Part shown: positions 56,173-64,000 of the stretch, piece by piece
Layout of the letters: each line of letters begins with the position of its first letter
How positions within the stretch are numbered: position 1 is the first letter of the stretch
Source of the DNA: Histomonas meleagridis
Lineage: Eukaryota > Parabasalia > Tritrichomonadida > Dientamoebidae
Direction of reading: 5' to 3'
NCBI GenBank assembly: GCA_020186115.1
Contig: WSYJ01000015.1
Coordinates: 132,284-196,283 of the forward strand
Length of the DNA stretch: 64,000 nucleotides
Notes under the pieces: generated by a model
What the model was told of the DNA's origin: nothing
Database searches by the model: none
What the model saw: only the letters and a program-made list of their open reading frames with translations
Made by a program: the position numbers and the translations under genes

Positions 56173-58614
56173 ATGCAAAACTCACAATTACGACAAGATG
56201 AAACAAAAAAGAATCGTAAATCAGGAATCCCATCCAAAATACAGTCAGGAATTCCCACAAAATCACAATCAAGTATACCACGTAAAGATACAATTATTAC
56301 TGGCGGTAAAATGAAAAATCTTACTGAAGAAGTACAAACATTAAAAAAGAAAAATGTCCTTCTTGAAAAGGAAAAACGAACAATGCAAGCTACAATAGAT
56401 CGATTAAATGAAGCAAATTCCGGAGATCGAATGACAAAAGAACAAGAAGAAGAAACAAGAAGAGAATTAGAAAGAAGACGCGAAATGTGTGAAAACCTCC
56501 AAAATCAAGTTTACTCCTTAATTGCGGAAGTTACAGATCTCAAAGAAAAACTTCGAATTTCCGAAGCGTTACTTCTTGAGAAACAATCAGAGTTTGATGA
56601 TTTGCATAACACTACAACTAATCATAAGTTCGAACAAGAAAGTTTAGCACAAGCAAATTCACAACTTCAAAACCAAATCGAAGAAAAGAATAATCAAATT
56701 TCATTGTTAGAAGATCAGATATCAAAATTAGAAGAAGAAAATGAAATTCTTAAAGAACAAAATCAAGAAGTTAATAATCAAATCATCAATTCCGAAAGTG
56801 AAAACGAACGAATTGTTCAAAAACTTACTGCTAAAACGAAAGAAATTGAAGTAATTAAAAAAGAAAAAGATTCATTAAACAAAGAAGTTGCAAATAATAA
56901 ATTAATTATAAAACAATTACAAAATGAAAAAGCTCAACTTGAATTATCTCTTCGTGATGGAAATGATAATTTCGAGCAAAAAATAAATGAAATCGATAAA
57001 CTAAAACAAGAAAAAGAAACATTAAATAATGAATTATTAAACAATAAAAAGATTTTGCAACAACTACAAAAAGAGAAAGCACAACTTGAAATGGCAATTC
57101 GTGATGGAAATGATAACTTTGAACAAAACTTAAATTCGAAAATAAAAGAAATCGAAAAATTAAAACAAGAAAAAGAAGCATTAAATAATGAATTATCAAA
57201 TAATAAAAAGAATTTACAACAATTACAAAATGAAAATGAAAACAAATCACAAAAACTTACAATGAAAATTAAAGAAAATGAAAAACGTATACAAGAAAAT
57301 GATATGTTATATAATGAAAACGAAGAAAATAAACGAATAATAAAACAATTACAAAGTGATAAATCGAAATTAGAATTATCAGTTCAATCAATTCAATCAC
57401 AAATGGATTCACTTCGTCAATCAATATCTAATGATCGAGATATCCAAATGAAGAACCTTTTAAGTACAATAGAAAAACAACGCGAAGAACATAATAAACA
57501 ATTAACAACAATTGAAGAACTCGAGATGAAAATAAATGAATATGAATCACTCAATATAAAATCAAATGAAAAGTTTAAATCCGCACAAAAATCAAACGAA
57601 GAATTAATGGAAACTTATGACACATTATTAACACAATATAAACGACTTGAAAATCAACTTAAAGAAACTAATGAAAGAAATAATGAAAAAGATAACTTTA
57701 ATAAAGAATTAGAAATGAAAATTGATTCATTAGAAAAAGAAATCCAAACATCAAATGAACAAATTGCTGCAATTACATCGGAGAATGCACAATTAAAAGA
57801 ACAAATTAATGAATTATCTGAAACTGCTGATCAATATATTGGCGCTAATGATGAACTTCAACAAAAAAAGAACGAAAGAGATAAATTATTTAATTCATTA
57901 AATTCAGCAAATTCACGAATATCCGAATTAGAGAAAGTTAATGAAAGTCTTCATACTGAAATTGAAGAATTAATATCGGAAAAGAAAAAGTTATCATATA
58001 AAATAAAACAAAATCAAGAAGAAACTAATGCATTTGTAAAAAGTTATGATGAAGAAGTACAAAATTATCAAAAACAAATCAAAGATTCAAATCAAAAAAT
58101 ATCGGAATTAAATACCAAACTAAAAGAATTCCAAAGGAAACAAGAAAAATTCGAAAAAGAAAATAATATTAAAATGTCACAAAGAGTTTTGGAGTTAGAA
58201 CAAGAAATAGAATCATTAAGAATTCAACCTGCTTATGCTATACTTGAAGCAAAATTGAAAACTTATCAAGAAGAAGTTAGACATCTTCAAGCGATAATAT
58301 TGGTATTACAAACTCAACAAGAGAAAAATGAGAAGAAACAACAAAATAATCAAATGTATGGTGATAAAATGGTAATACAATCACTAAAAATGAATAACAC
58401 TGAGTTACAAAGGAAAATAGAAAAACTCGAATTTGAACAAAGATTACTGATAAATGCACAAGAAGCAGCAGAAGCACAGTTGAGATCAATAGTGAAACAA
58501 AGAGAAACAGATAAAAATGAAAGAGATCAGCTGTACAGACAAATTAAGGAAATTCAGGCGTCAACTAAATTAAATAGAATTAGAAATGATGAAAATGTTC
58601 CAAATAAAATGTAA
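56173..58614 (+). CDS. Coiled-coil protein with three SxIP motifs
   Basis: 813 residues. The basic N-terminus carries SGIP (17-20), SGIP (25-28) and SSIP (33-36), spaced 8 residues and flanked by Lys/Arg, the sequence context of EB1-binding SxIP motifs in microtubule plus-end tracking proteins. From about residue 50 to 790 it is a long coiled coil with repeated blocks such as LRDGNDNFEQKINEI / IRDGNDNFEQNLNSK and KQEKETLNNELLNNKK / KQEKEALNNELSNNKK. No motor domain. An EB1-binding, microtubule-associated role is inferred from the motifs alone. Confidence 0.78.
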   Translation: MQNSQLRQDETKKNRKSGIPSKIQSGIPTKSQSSIPRKDTIITGGKMKNLTEEVQTLKKKNVLLEKEKRTMQATIDRLNEANSGDRMTKEQEEETRRELERRREMCENLQNQVYSLIAEVTDLKEKLRISEALLLEKQSEFDDLHNTTTNHKFEQESLAQANSQLQNQIEEKNNQISLLEDQISKLEEENEILKEQNQEVNNQIINSESENERIVQKLTAKTKEIEVIKKEKDSLNKEVANNKLIIKQLQNEKAQLELSLRDGNDNFEQKINEIDKLKQEKETLNNELLNNKKILQQLQKEKAQLEMAIRDGNDNFEQNLNSKIKEIEKLKQEKEALNNELSNNKKNLQQLQNENENKSQKLTMKIKENEKRIQENDMLYNENEENKRIIKQLQSDKSKLELSVQSIQSQMDSLRQSISNDRDIQMKNLLSTIEKQREEHNKQLTTIEELEMKINEYESLNIKSNEKFKSAQKSNEELMETYDTLLTQYKRLENQLKETNERNNEKDNFNKELEMKIDSLEKEIQTSNEQIAAITSENAQLKEQINELSETADQYIGANDELQQKKNERDKLFNSLNSANSRISELEKVNESLHTEIEELISEKKKLSYKIKQNQEETNAFVKSYDEEVQNYQKQIKDSNQKISELNTKLKEFQRKQEKFEKENNIKMSQRVLELEQEIESLRIQPAYAILEAKLKTYQEEVRHLQAIILVLQTQQEKNEKKQQNNQMYGDKMVIQSLKMNNTELQRKIEKLEFEQRLLINAQEAAEAQLRSIVKQRETDKNERDQLYRQIKEIQASTKLNRIRNDENVPNKM

Positions 58615-58853
58615 TTTAATAATAAAATTTTCGATTTTCAAAAAAAAATTAATTTTTAGTTATCTAACAATGAAAGTATTTCTATAATAATGAAAAATTT
58701 TAATTTCCTTTCTGTTCTATTTTTCGAATTTCATTTCAGAATATAATTAATGTTTTAAATTTGGAATCAATATTTTCTTTTTATCCTTTCATTTAGAGCT
58801 AATTTATGAAGCATCAGAGAAACAAAAAAAGTAATTTCAACAAAAATTAAAAT
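58615..58853. other. Intergenic between convergent genes
   Basis: About 240 bp AT-rich; nothing recognised. Confidence 0.45.
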
Positions 58854-59486
58854 TTAGTCAAGTTTAAATCCGATTTCATCACACATATCGCGGTAAGTTG
58901 TTGACGCTCGTTTAAGCGTACTTACATTTGCATTGGTTGCGCAGCTTGGTGTATATCCAGAATATCCTTCCTTGCCATCGTGATGCTGCCAGTATATATC
59001 TCCAAAACTTGGATCTTGCCTTGGAGTTTTACCTTTGTTTCCATGCCATTCACGTGGAATATATCCACAATATCCAGGTGGATGATGTGTAATCTTTGTT
59101 GTACCTTCAATATCGGCACGTGTCGATTTGCTTAAATTACGTATAGTTGGCGCAAAGTTGTATTTAGAAATAGAATGCTGTCCTGGCGTTCCAAAATAAT
59201 GTTGATAATCTGACTCTGGTGTAGGGGGAGCAAGATTTGGTTTGATTGTACTATTATATTCCTTCGGAAGTTGCATTAACTCAGTTTTAGCGCTCCTTGG
59301 TCTGACATATGTATAATTTTTATTTGTGAAATTCGTTGTATATAAAGTTTTTGGAGTTGATGTATAATGTAAACCAGTTGTTGTTCTTGGTCTAAAATTT
59401 TGTGTATTTACTCTTTCTACATTTTTTCTTTGATAAGAGTCACTATAAGTTGTTTCATTACTCCTTACAACACGAGTTCTCATCAA
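58854..59486 (-). CDS. PGYxGY-motif protein, possibly axonemal
   Basis: 210 residues, basic, rich in Thr/Tyr/Pro/Asn and without helices. HHPPGYCGYIPREW (about 137-150) and GYSGYTPSC (about 175-183) resemble the PGYTGFIP-type motifs of FAM166/CIMIP2-like ciliary microtubule inner proteins. Upstream it has TTFxPRT-like Tyr/Arg patches. TTAACGT and TTTAACGG sites lie within 30 bp upstream of the ATG. The stop reads TAAAT. The function is inferred from the motif. Confidence 0.6.
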   Translation of the reverse strand: MMRTRVVRSNETTYSDSYQRKNVERVNTQNFRPRTTTGLHYTSTPKTLYTTNFTNKNYTYVRPRSAKTELMQLPKEYNSTIKPNLAPPTPESDYQHYFGTPGQHSISKYNFAPTIRNLSKSTRADIEGTTKITHHPPGYCGYIPREWHGNKGKTPRQDPSFGDIYWQHHDGKEGYSGYTPSCATNANVSTLKRASTTYRDMCDEIGFKLD

Positions 59487-59530
59487 AAAATAACAATTAA
59501 CGTATTTTAACGGAATGAACGAAATTTTCT

Positions 59531-59538
59531 AAAAAAAA
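59531..59538 (-). terminator. Pol III terminator of tRNA-Thr
   Basis: Run of eight T in the transcribed direction, three bases past the tRNA 3' end. Confidence 0.75.
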
Positions 59539-59540
59539 TT

Positions 59541-59613
59541 TGCCTGCGAGCGGATTCGGACCGCCGACCTTTCGCTTACAAGGCGAACGCAATAACCACT
59601 ATGCTACGCAGGC
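59541..59613 (-). tRNA. tRNA-Thr (anticodon UGU)
   Basis: Cloverleaf on the minus strand from 59613. Acceptor stem GCCTGCG pairs with CGCAGGC; the anticodon stem TTCGC/GCGAA encloses loop CTTGTAA (anticodon TGT at positions 34-36); T stem GGCGG/CCGCT encloses TCCGAAT. The discriminator base is A. An eight-T run (reading 59538 to 59531) lies directly after the 3' end as a Pol III terminator. No intron. Position 55 is C instead of the near-universal T, which also alters box B. Confidence 0.9.
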
Positions 59614-60305
59614 TGCTGTTTTTGTAAAAATATTATTTTTGATATTAGTTCATTAGAATACGATAATAATTTCATTGATTCATAAAAAATTCCCATTTCA
59701 ATCAACCTACTTTAATCATATTGCATAATCATTATTTAATAATTATTTAATTATTTGCAACATTTACTATTAAATCAATTGATGAAATTTGATTAATATG
59801 TTTCAAAGCAAATATATGTGACCGAAGCAAAATTTTATAATGGATAATTTGATGAAATTCATTCTTGCACAAGGATTTGAGTTCCATGGCTTGTTGTAAT
59901 GACGATATGTCACTTTTTATAATCTCACAGACAAATATGGATTCAATTTTCAAAAGATTCAAAACGTTCCAATCAAAGAAATCATCGTTGTCATATTCAA
60001 AAGTATTTGTATTAATGTTATTTGCCACTTTTTGATCAGTAATCATAAATATTGCACTAAATCCTTACAATTCAATTTAGTTATTTTAAATATATAATTT
60101 CTAATATTCATTAGTAATAATACTAAAATTATATACATTAATTTTTAAATTATATCACAATATTTTCATTAAAATATGATGACAAAGATTTTGTCATTTG
60201 TGGATGAAAACTTTTTAACGCAAATAACCGTTCAATTTGGCTCATTTTTCTCCAGAATGAAATTCGTTATATTGACTTTTTGATTAGTTTATACAAAGGC
60301 TCACA
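59614..60305. other. Intergenic
   Basis: About 690 bp, with a possible small gene at 59747-60046. The end has TAACG (60216) and TAACCGTT (60225-60232), about 80 bp before the M60-like gene. Confidence 0.5.
59747..60046 (-). CDS. Possible 99-aa protein
   Basis: Balanced composition (NVLNLLKIESIFVCEIIKSD) and an ATG start, but no promoter motif upstream and no family recognised. It could be a gene remnant. Confidence 0.35.
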   Translation of the reverse strand: MITDQKVANNINTNTFEYDNDDFFDWNVLNLLKIESIFVCEIIKSDISSLQQAMELKSLCKNEFHQIIHYKILLRSHIFALKHINQISSIDLIVNVANN

Positions 60306-62474
60306 ATGGGGTGTGGTTTCATATCGGTTCAGCCACACCATCAACGAGTCAGTCGCGACGGATCTCAGAATGGCGACCTTACCGTTGAATGTGTTGACTT
60401 CCCAATAAAGTATTTTGATGAAATCGTAAATCATGTCAGAACTATAGCTGCTCCGCCTAACATGATGCCTGTTGTGTGCTTTGCCTCAAATTCGTTTCCT
60501 ATTGTAGCGAGTTTCCTTCATATGGATTCTACTACACCATTTGATATCGGGATTCAGCTTCCAATTGTTGCTGCCTCTGTATTTAGTCGTGGGCGTGTTA
60601 TATGCTTTTCACAGCTTCAATTTCTTACTCTCAAATATATGCGAATTGGTGATACGCGCAAATTAATTTCAAATTGTATCAATTGGATTACAAATGGCCA
60701 CAACGCGATGACGCCCGTTCTTGGCATTGGATTTACAAAGGAAGCCCGACACAACATAACACACGCACTCAAAGAAATCGGAATTTTCATCGAATATGGA
60801 TCATTCAAAGTGAATTTCACCGGCTACAAGGGAATTCTAATCCCATCTGACATTGAATTAAGCCCAAAAAAGATCGACAGCTTTGTTGAATATGTTCGTA
60901 ATGGCGGTGGTCTTGCAGTATTTTATAATCATACAGAAGCTAACACATTTACATTTCCAATTAATAATTTACTTTCTCGATTTTCACTTTCTCATACACC
61001 TTGTCTTCTTAATGAAGACGTAGAAGTTTATGAAAACATTCAAGTTCCATCTTCTTATACATATGTCCGTGATTCGAATTTCATGGCATTACTTGAAAAA
61101 TTCAACAACTTAATACAACAACAGAAAGTCGATACTTCAGCACTTGACGATATAGTTACTCTACTCAGATATTACATTATGGTTTGTAATGAAAATTATT
61201 CGAAAGAATTAAGCGATCTTACTGATAGTGCATGGGATTTCCTTATACGTACCAACTATCATACAGAACGAGGTATATGTCCCAATGTTGAACAATCAAT
61301 TGTTGTAGTTCTTCTTATGGACTTATATACAATACTTCCTATCAACCTCGTGAAGCCTATACCAGAACATAAAGACTTCCCAGGGAAGACAGGTAATGTT
61401 GTACTTAGTGATTTCCATAAAACATTTGAGCTACCAAATGATGTTTGGGTTTCAACAGGATTATGGCTTCCTGCTGGAGTCGCAGCTGTTGTAACATGTA
61501 AAGACATTGTAAAAAACGCGCACATTCAAGTTGGTTCACAACAAGAGTCATTGCTTACGAAGCCAGGCCCTTGGAGAAGATGGCCATCGGTTGTCTCGGT
61601 GAATTTACTAACCGAAAAGAGCACGACGGTTATTTCCACTTTTGGCGGCATAGTTTACGTAGCGGTTTCGAGTGACGATCAGGATTTTAAACCGCCGACG
61701 ATAGACTTAACGTTCCACAATTTTTGTGAGCACCCGATTGCAATATATTCGGATCCAAGTGCATGGGAGCGCACTAAAGACATTGAAGTCCCATGGGGAG
61801 AAATAGTAGCGAAAGATATCACATTTACAGTACCAAAATCTAAGATGCATGAGTTAGGAAAATTTGATGACATATATCAAATATTTGATGTTATTATCCA
61901 AGAAATTAAGAACTATATAGGCTATTGCCCACCAAAACCATATCGAATTATATTTGATATTGAATTACCAGATGATTGTCCATCTTGTGGATATCCATTA
62001 GTATTTGATATCTCTGATATAGACAACATATTATCACATTTTGACCAACCGACCACGCAATTATTTACTGCTGTTACAATGTTAGCAGTAGTATCAATTC
62101 GTGAAGGTTGTTTTGACCAATTGACAGAGACAGCAATTGCGACACTTGCAGCGTCTGCAGTATTCCAAAAACTTTTTCCTGGTTTTGATCCATTGGAATT
62201 TAATGGCATTTGTTTGCCAACGCTATTTCATGAGTTATGGGAAATACACACGAGTTATGACCCAGAGCTTATACCTAAAACACTCGAAAGGTTTCAAGAT
62301 CCTGATCATCCAATACTTGAGGTCCCAGAAGATAAATGGATATCTTTTGTAAGAGAAATCTGTAGAGTAGGCGGAATTAACTTTACTCATTTGTTGGAAA
62401 GAGCGCGTCCAATACCTTTGAACATATCGACTTCTTTACAGGGGTTACCCGGATATGGACACAACAGCGAATGA
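60306..62474 (+). CDS. M60/TCAF-like protein lacking the zinc-binding motif
   Basis: 722 residues. The N-terminus MGCGFISV suggests myristoylation at Gly2 and palmitoylation at Cys3. Residues about 50-260 resemble the glutamine-amidotransferase-like N-terminal half of TCAF/FAM115 proteins (PVLGIGFTKEA, GILIPSDIELSPKKIDSFVE, YVRNGGGLAVFYN). From about residue 380 it is M60-like: DVWVSTGLWLPAGVAAVV, a beta-jelly-roll part, then DIEVPWGEIVAKDITFTVPK. The peptidase centre should contain HExxH, but the matching site reads FHELWEIH (His642, Glu643, Glu646), so the second His ligand is lost. M60-like proteins attack mucin-type glycoproteins; this one is probably inactive or a binding protein. Confidence 0.78.
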   Translation: MGCGFISVQPHHQRVSRDGSQNGDLTVECVDFPIKYFDEIVNHVRTIAAPPNMMPVVCFASNSFPIVASFLHMDSTTPFDIGIQLPIVAASVFSRGRVICFSQLQFLTLKYMRIGDTRKLISNCINWITNGHNAMTPVLGIGFTKEARHNITHALKEIGIFIEYGSFKVNFTGYKGILIPSDIELSPKKIDSFVEYVRNGGGLAVFYNHTEANTFTFPINNLLSRFSLSHTPCLLNEDVEVYENIQVPSSYTYVRDSNFMALLEKFNNLIQQQKVDTSALDDIVTLLRYYIMVCNENYSKELSDLTDSAWDFLIRTNYHTERGICPNVEQSIVVVLLMDLYTILPINLVKPIPEHKDFPGKTGNVVLSDFHKTFELPNDVWVSTGLWLPAGVAAVVTCKDIVKNAHIQVGSQQESLLTKPGPWRRWPSVVSVNLLTEKSTTVISTFGGIVYVAVSSDDQDFKPPTIDLTFHNFCEHPIAIYSDPSAWERTKDIEVPWGEIVAKDITFTVPKSKMHELGKFDDIYQIFDVIIQEIKNYIGYCPPKPYRIIFDIELPDDCPSCGYPLVFDISDIDNILSHFDQPTTQLFTAVTMLAVVSIREGCFDQLTETAIATLAASAVFQKLFPGFDPLEFNGICLPTLFHELWEIHTSYDPELIPKTLERFQDPDHPILEVPEDKWISFVREICRVGGINFTHLLERARPIPLNISTSLQGLPGYGHNSE

Positions 62475-63049
62475 TGTAAATTATTGAAAATTGTTTGTAA
62501 ATTAATATATTAATAACTTTTTGTATTGATATTTTCAGTTAATTAAATTTTTATGATCTGGTTCCAGCGTTTGTTTGCAACTTCATGAAGACATTGCAAA
62601 CAAATAACTTCTTGGATGAAACAAATAATGAGTGTTCCACGAAAATGGCAGACTCGACAATAAAAATATTAAAGTTGGGACTCTTGATTTAAACTCTAAG
62701 GCAAAACTCTTTTAATTGTCATTTTTGCAAATCCTGGTAACAAATTAAGCAATTTTTTGTGTAATTTTCGGAAGCTTTACCGTTTTTTATGAGAACTCTA
62801 ATCATATTATCACCAAACAATTAACATAGGAAATTCATTATTGAGTTATTTTTTAAATATAACGTTTGTTTCTTTTGTTGAATAACAAATGATTTATTTT
62901 TTTTGTCACCGGTAACATATTATTTCAATGTGAGCAGTACCTATTCCTTAGATGTATTCTTTATTTAATCCAAGCTTTAAAAGAATTTATCACAGTATCT
63001 AAATTTTTCATTATATGTTATTTAATAATTAAGACAAATGCGAATCTTT
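62475..63049. other. Intergenic with a possible zinc-finger remnant
   Basis: About 575 bp between convergent genes. Contains the short minus-strand stretch listed separately. ACCGTTT at 62779-62785 could be its Myb-type promoter site. Confidence 0.45.
62543..62668 (-). pseudogene. Possible zinc-finger gene fragment
   Basis: An open minus-strand stretch begins YFYCRVCHFRGTLIICF and continues VICLQCLHEVANKRW before a stop, two CxxC pairs about 20 residues apart. An ATG at 62722 with a Myb-type site about 60 bp upstream of it lies in a frame that stops early. This suggests a small zinc-finger gene broken by a frameshift, but it may be chance. Confidence 0.3.
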
Positions 63050-63622
63050 TCAAGACACAAAACACACTTCTCTATTTGCTTTGTGAGGCTTGTCTTCATG
63101 TTGTTTGGCTGTAGACAGATCCATAACTTTGTCAAATAGCTCATTTACACCTTCATCTAAAAGAGCAGAACATTCAATGTAATCACACGTATTGATTTGC
63201 TTTGCCAAAGAATGTGCTTCGCTTTTGGTAACACATTGATTTGGTTTAGATTTTCTTAAATCTGATTTAGTTCCAACAAGAAGAATTTTGGAATTTTTCA
63301 TGTATGGTTGTGTTTCCGGTAGCCACTTGTCTTTAGTGTTTTTGAAAGATGTTATATCATCGATTGCAAAGCAAAAAATAAAAAAGTCTGTTTCAGGATA
63401 AGAAAATTTTCGTAGGTATGCACTTTCATCATTTCTTCCACAAGTGTCCCATGGTTGAATATGGAATATTGATTCATTGGTTGTGATTTCCAAATCCCAG
63501 CTTTCAAAAACAGTGGGAAGATAATATTTTGGAAATTCTTTTTTACATTTCCTATGAATCAAACATGTTTTCCCTACTGAGCAATCACCAACAAAACAAA
63601 GTTTTAAGTAAATTTGTTTCAT
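63050..63622 (-). CDS. Rho/Rac-like small GTPase with altered G3
   Basis: 190 residues. G1 is GDCSVGKTC (12-20), switch I is LPTVFESW (Thr37), and G3 reads PWDTCGRNDESAYLR, where Rho proteins have WDTAGQEDYDRLR: Ala61 is Cys and the catalytic Gln is Arg63. G4 is GTKSDL, G5 ECSAL, and the C-terminus CFVS is a CAAX-type box. The Rho-specific insert is reduced (NQCVTKSEAHSLAKQI follows G4). Expected at membranes, controlling the cytoskeleton; an Arg at this site predicts very slow GTP hydrolysis. Confidence 0.85.
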   Translation of the reverse strand: MKQIYLKLCFVGDCSVGKTCLIHRKCKKEFPKYYLPTVFESWDLEITTNESIFHIQPWDTCGRNDESAYLRKFSYPETDFFIFCFAIDDITSFKNTKDKWLPETQPYMKNSKILLVGTKSDLRKSKPNQCVTKSEAHSLAKQINTCDYIECSALLDEGVNELFDKVMDLSTAKQHEDKPHKANREVCFVS

Positions 63623-63774
63623 TTTAAATATGAAAATTTCTGTTACTTTTATTTCATAATTTTTGTCATGTGATGTATTTTCGGATCATATGATGCAATT
63701 TGGAGTCATTTTGACATAACTGTCTGAATAATGGTAAATTTCAATTAATATTTAGCCTTATTTGTAAAACTTTA

Positions 63775-64000
63775 ATGGAAACGCAAAGAGAAAAATTAAA
63801 TGATTTGGAAATGCTTAAATTAATTCAACAATTGATTTTTGATATGAATGAAAAAAATATTTCTCACGTAGTTAATCAAATTATTAATATTTTTGATTAT
63901 TGTCAATTAAAAATTACTTATACTCTTTTAATCTGATTATTTCCCAAATTATTTATATATTGTTTATGACGAAGTTAAGATCTTTTGGTGTATATTTTGA
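63775..64000 (+). pseudogene. Start of another DUF3447/ankyrin relic
   Basis: ATG 63775 reads 53 codons (METQREKLNDLEMLKLIQQL ... IFDMNEKNISHVVNQIIN) and stops at TGA 63934. The LIFDMNEKNI block matches IIFNLNEINI of the DUF3447 relic at 3.7 kb. Similar helical sequence continues in another frame (ISQIIYILF) to the window edge, so it is a frameshifted gene start. Confidence 0.45.

Noticed and set aside
1-64000. CRISPR array, prokaryotic operons, ribosome binding sites
   Set aside because: No regular short direct repeats with unique spacers; genes are eukaryotic with separate promoters.
1-64000. Transposons such as Maverick, mariner or retroelements
   Set aside because: No transposase, integrase, polymerase or terminal repeats found; the only long inverted repeat is the VPS36 duplication.

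Overview
The window is AT-rich nuclear DNA from a unicellular eukaryote, most probably a parabasalid (a trichomonad such as Tritrichomonas or Trichomonas). The grounds are: nearly intron-free, tightly packed genes on both strands; very short promoters with TCA(C/T)-type initiators next to Myb-like sites (YAACNG); stop codons that often form part of TAAA; BspA-like leucine-rich-repeat surface proteins; DUF3447/ankyrin gene relics; multi-domain saposin-like secreted proteins; an M60-like protein; and many long coiled-coil proteins. The species is inferred, not proven. The genetic code looks standard.

Layout. 1-2504 (-): start of a cyclic-nucleotide phosphodiesterase with four GAF domains, cut by the left edge. 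3.6-5.2 kb: broken ankyrin gene. 5.6-8.8 kb: small coiled-coil protein, four-pass membrane protein, short Raptor-like protein. 9.7-13 kb: four-domain saposin-like secreted protein and a bacterial-type acyltransferase-3. 13.6-14.5 kb: frameshifted C39-like peptidase. 15.4-21.4 kb: two-repeat Myb protein, 904-aa coiled coil and a helical-repeat/WD40 protein sharing a bidirectional promoter. 22.5-25.9 kb: full-length Raptor-like protein with WD40 end. 26.4-34.1 kb: LisH/acidic-repeat protein, NifS-like Moco-sulfurase homologue, Ser/Glu repeat protein, unknown 400-aa protein. 34.2-41.7 kb: a large palindrome, two almost identical inverted copies of an ESCRT-II VPS36 gene around a BspA-like surface protein and a KRTCAP2-like membrane protein. 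42-45.8 kb: Sec23/24-like protein, a radical-SAM enzyme fused to flavodoxin, a small coiled-coil protein. 46-56 kb: 1003-aa coiled coil, methyltransferase, Rab-like GTPase, a Tudor-SN gene broken by about seven frameshifts, a second Sec23/24-like protein, an unknown 309-aa protein. 56-64 kb: coiled coil with three SxIP motifs, a PGYxGY-motif protein resembling axonemal proteins, tRNA-Thr(UGU), an M60/TCAF-like protein without its zinc motif, a Rho-like GTPase, and another ankyrin relic at the right edge.

The genes do not form one pathway. They are mostly vesicle traffic and signalling genes (VPS36, two Sec23/24-like, Rab, Rho, two Raptor-like, PDE), cytoskeletal coiled coils, and surface or secreted proteins, with a few enzymes of bacterial character. 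The strongest leads are the radical-SAM/flavodoxin fusion, the VPS36 palindrome with one copy frameshifted in a T run, the two divergent Raptor homologues, the shattered Tudor-SN, the SxIP coiled coil, and the Myb-type element repeated in front of at least 15 genes.
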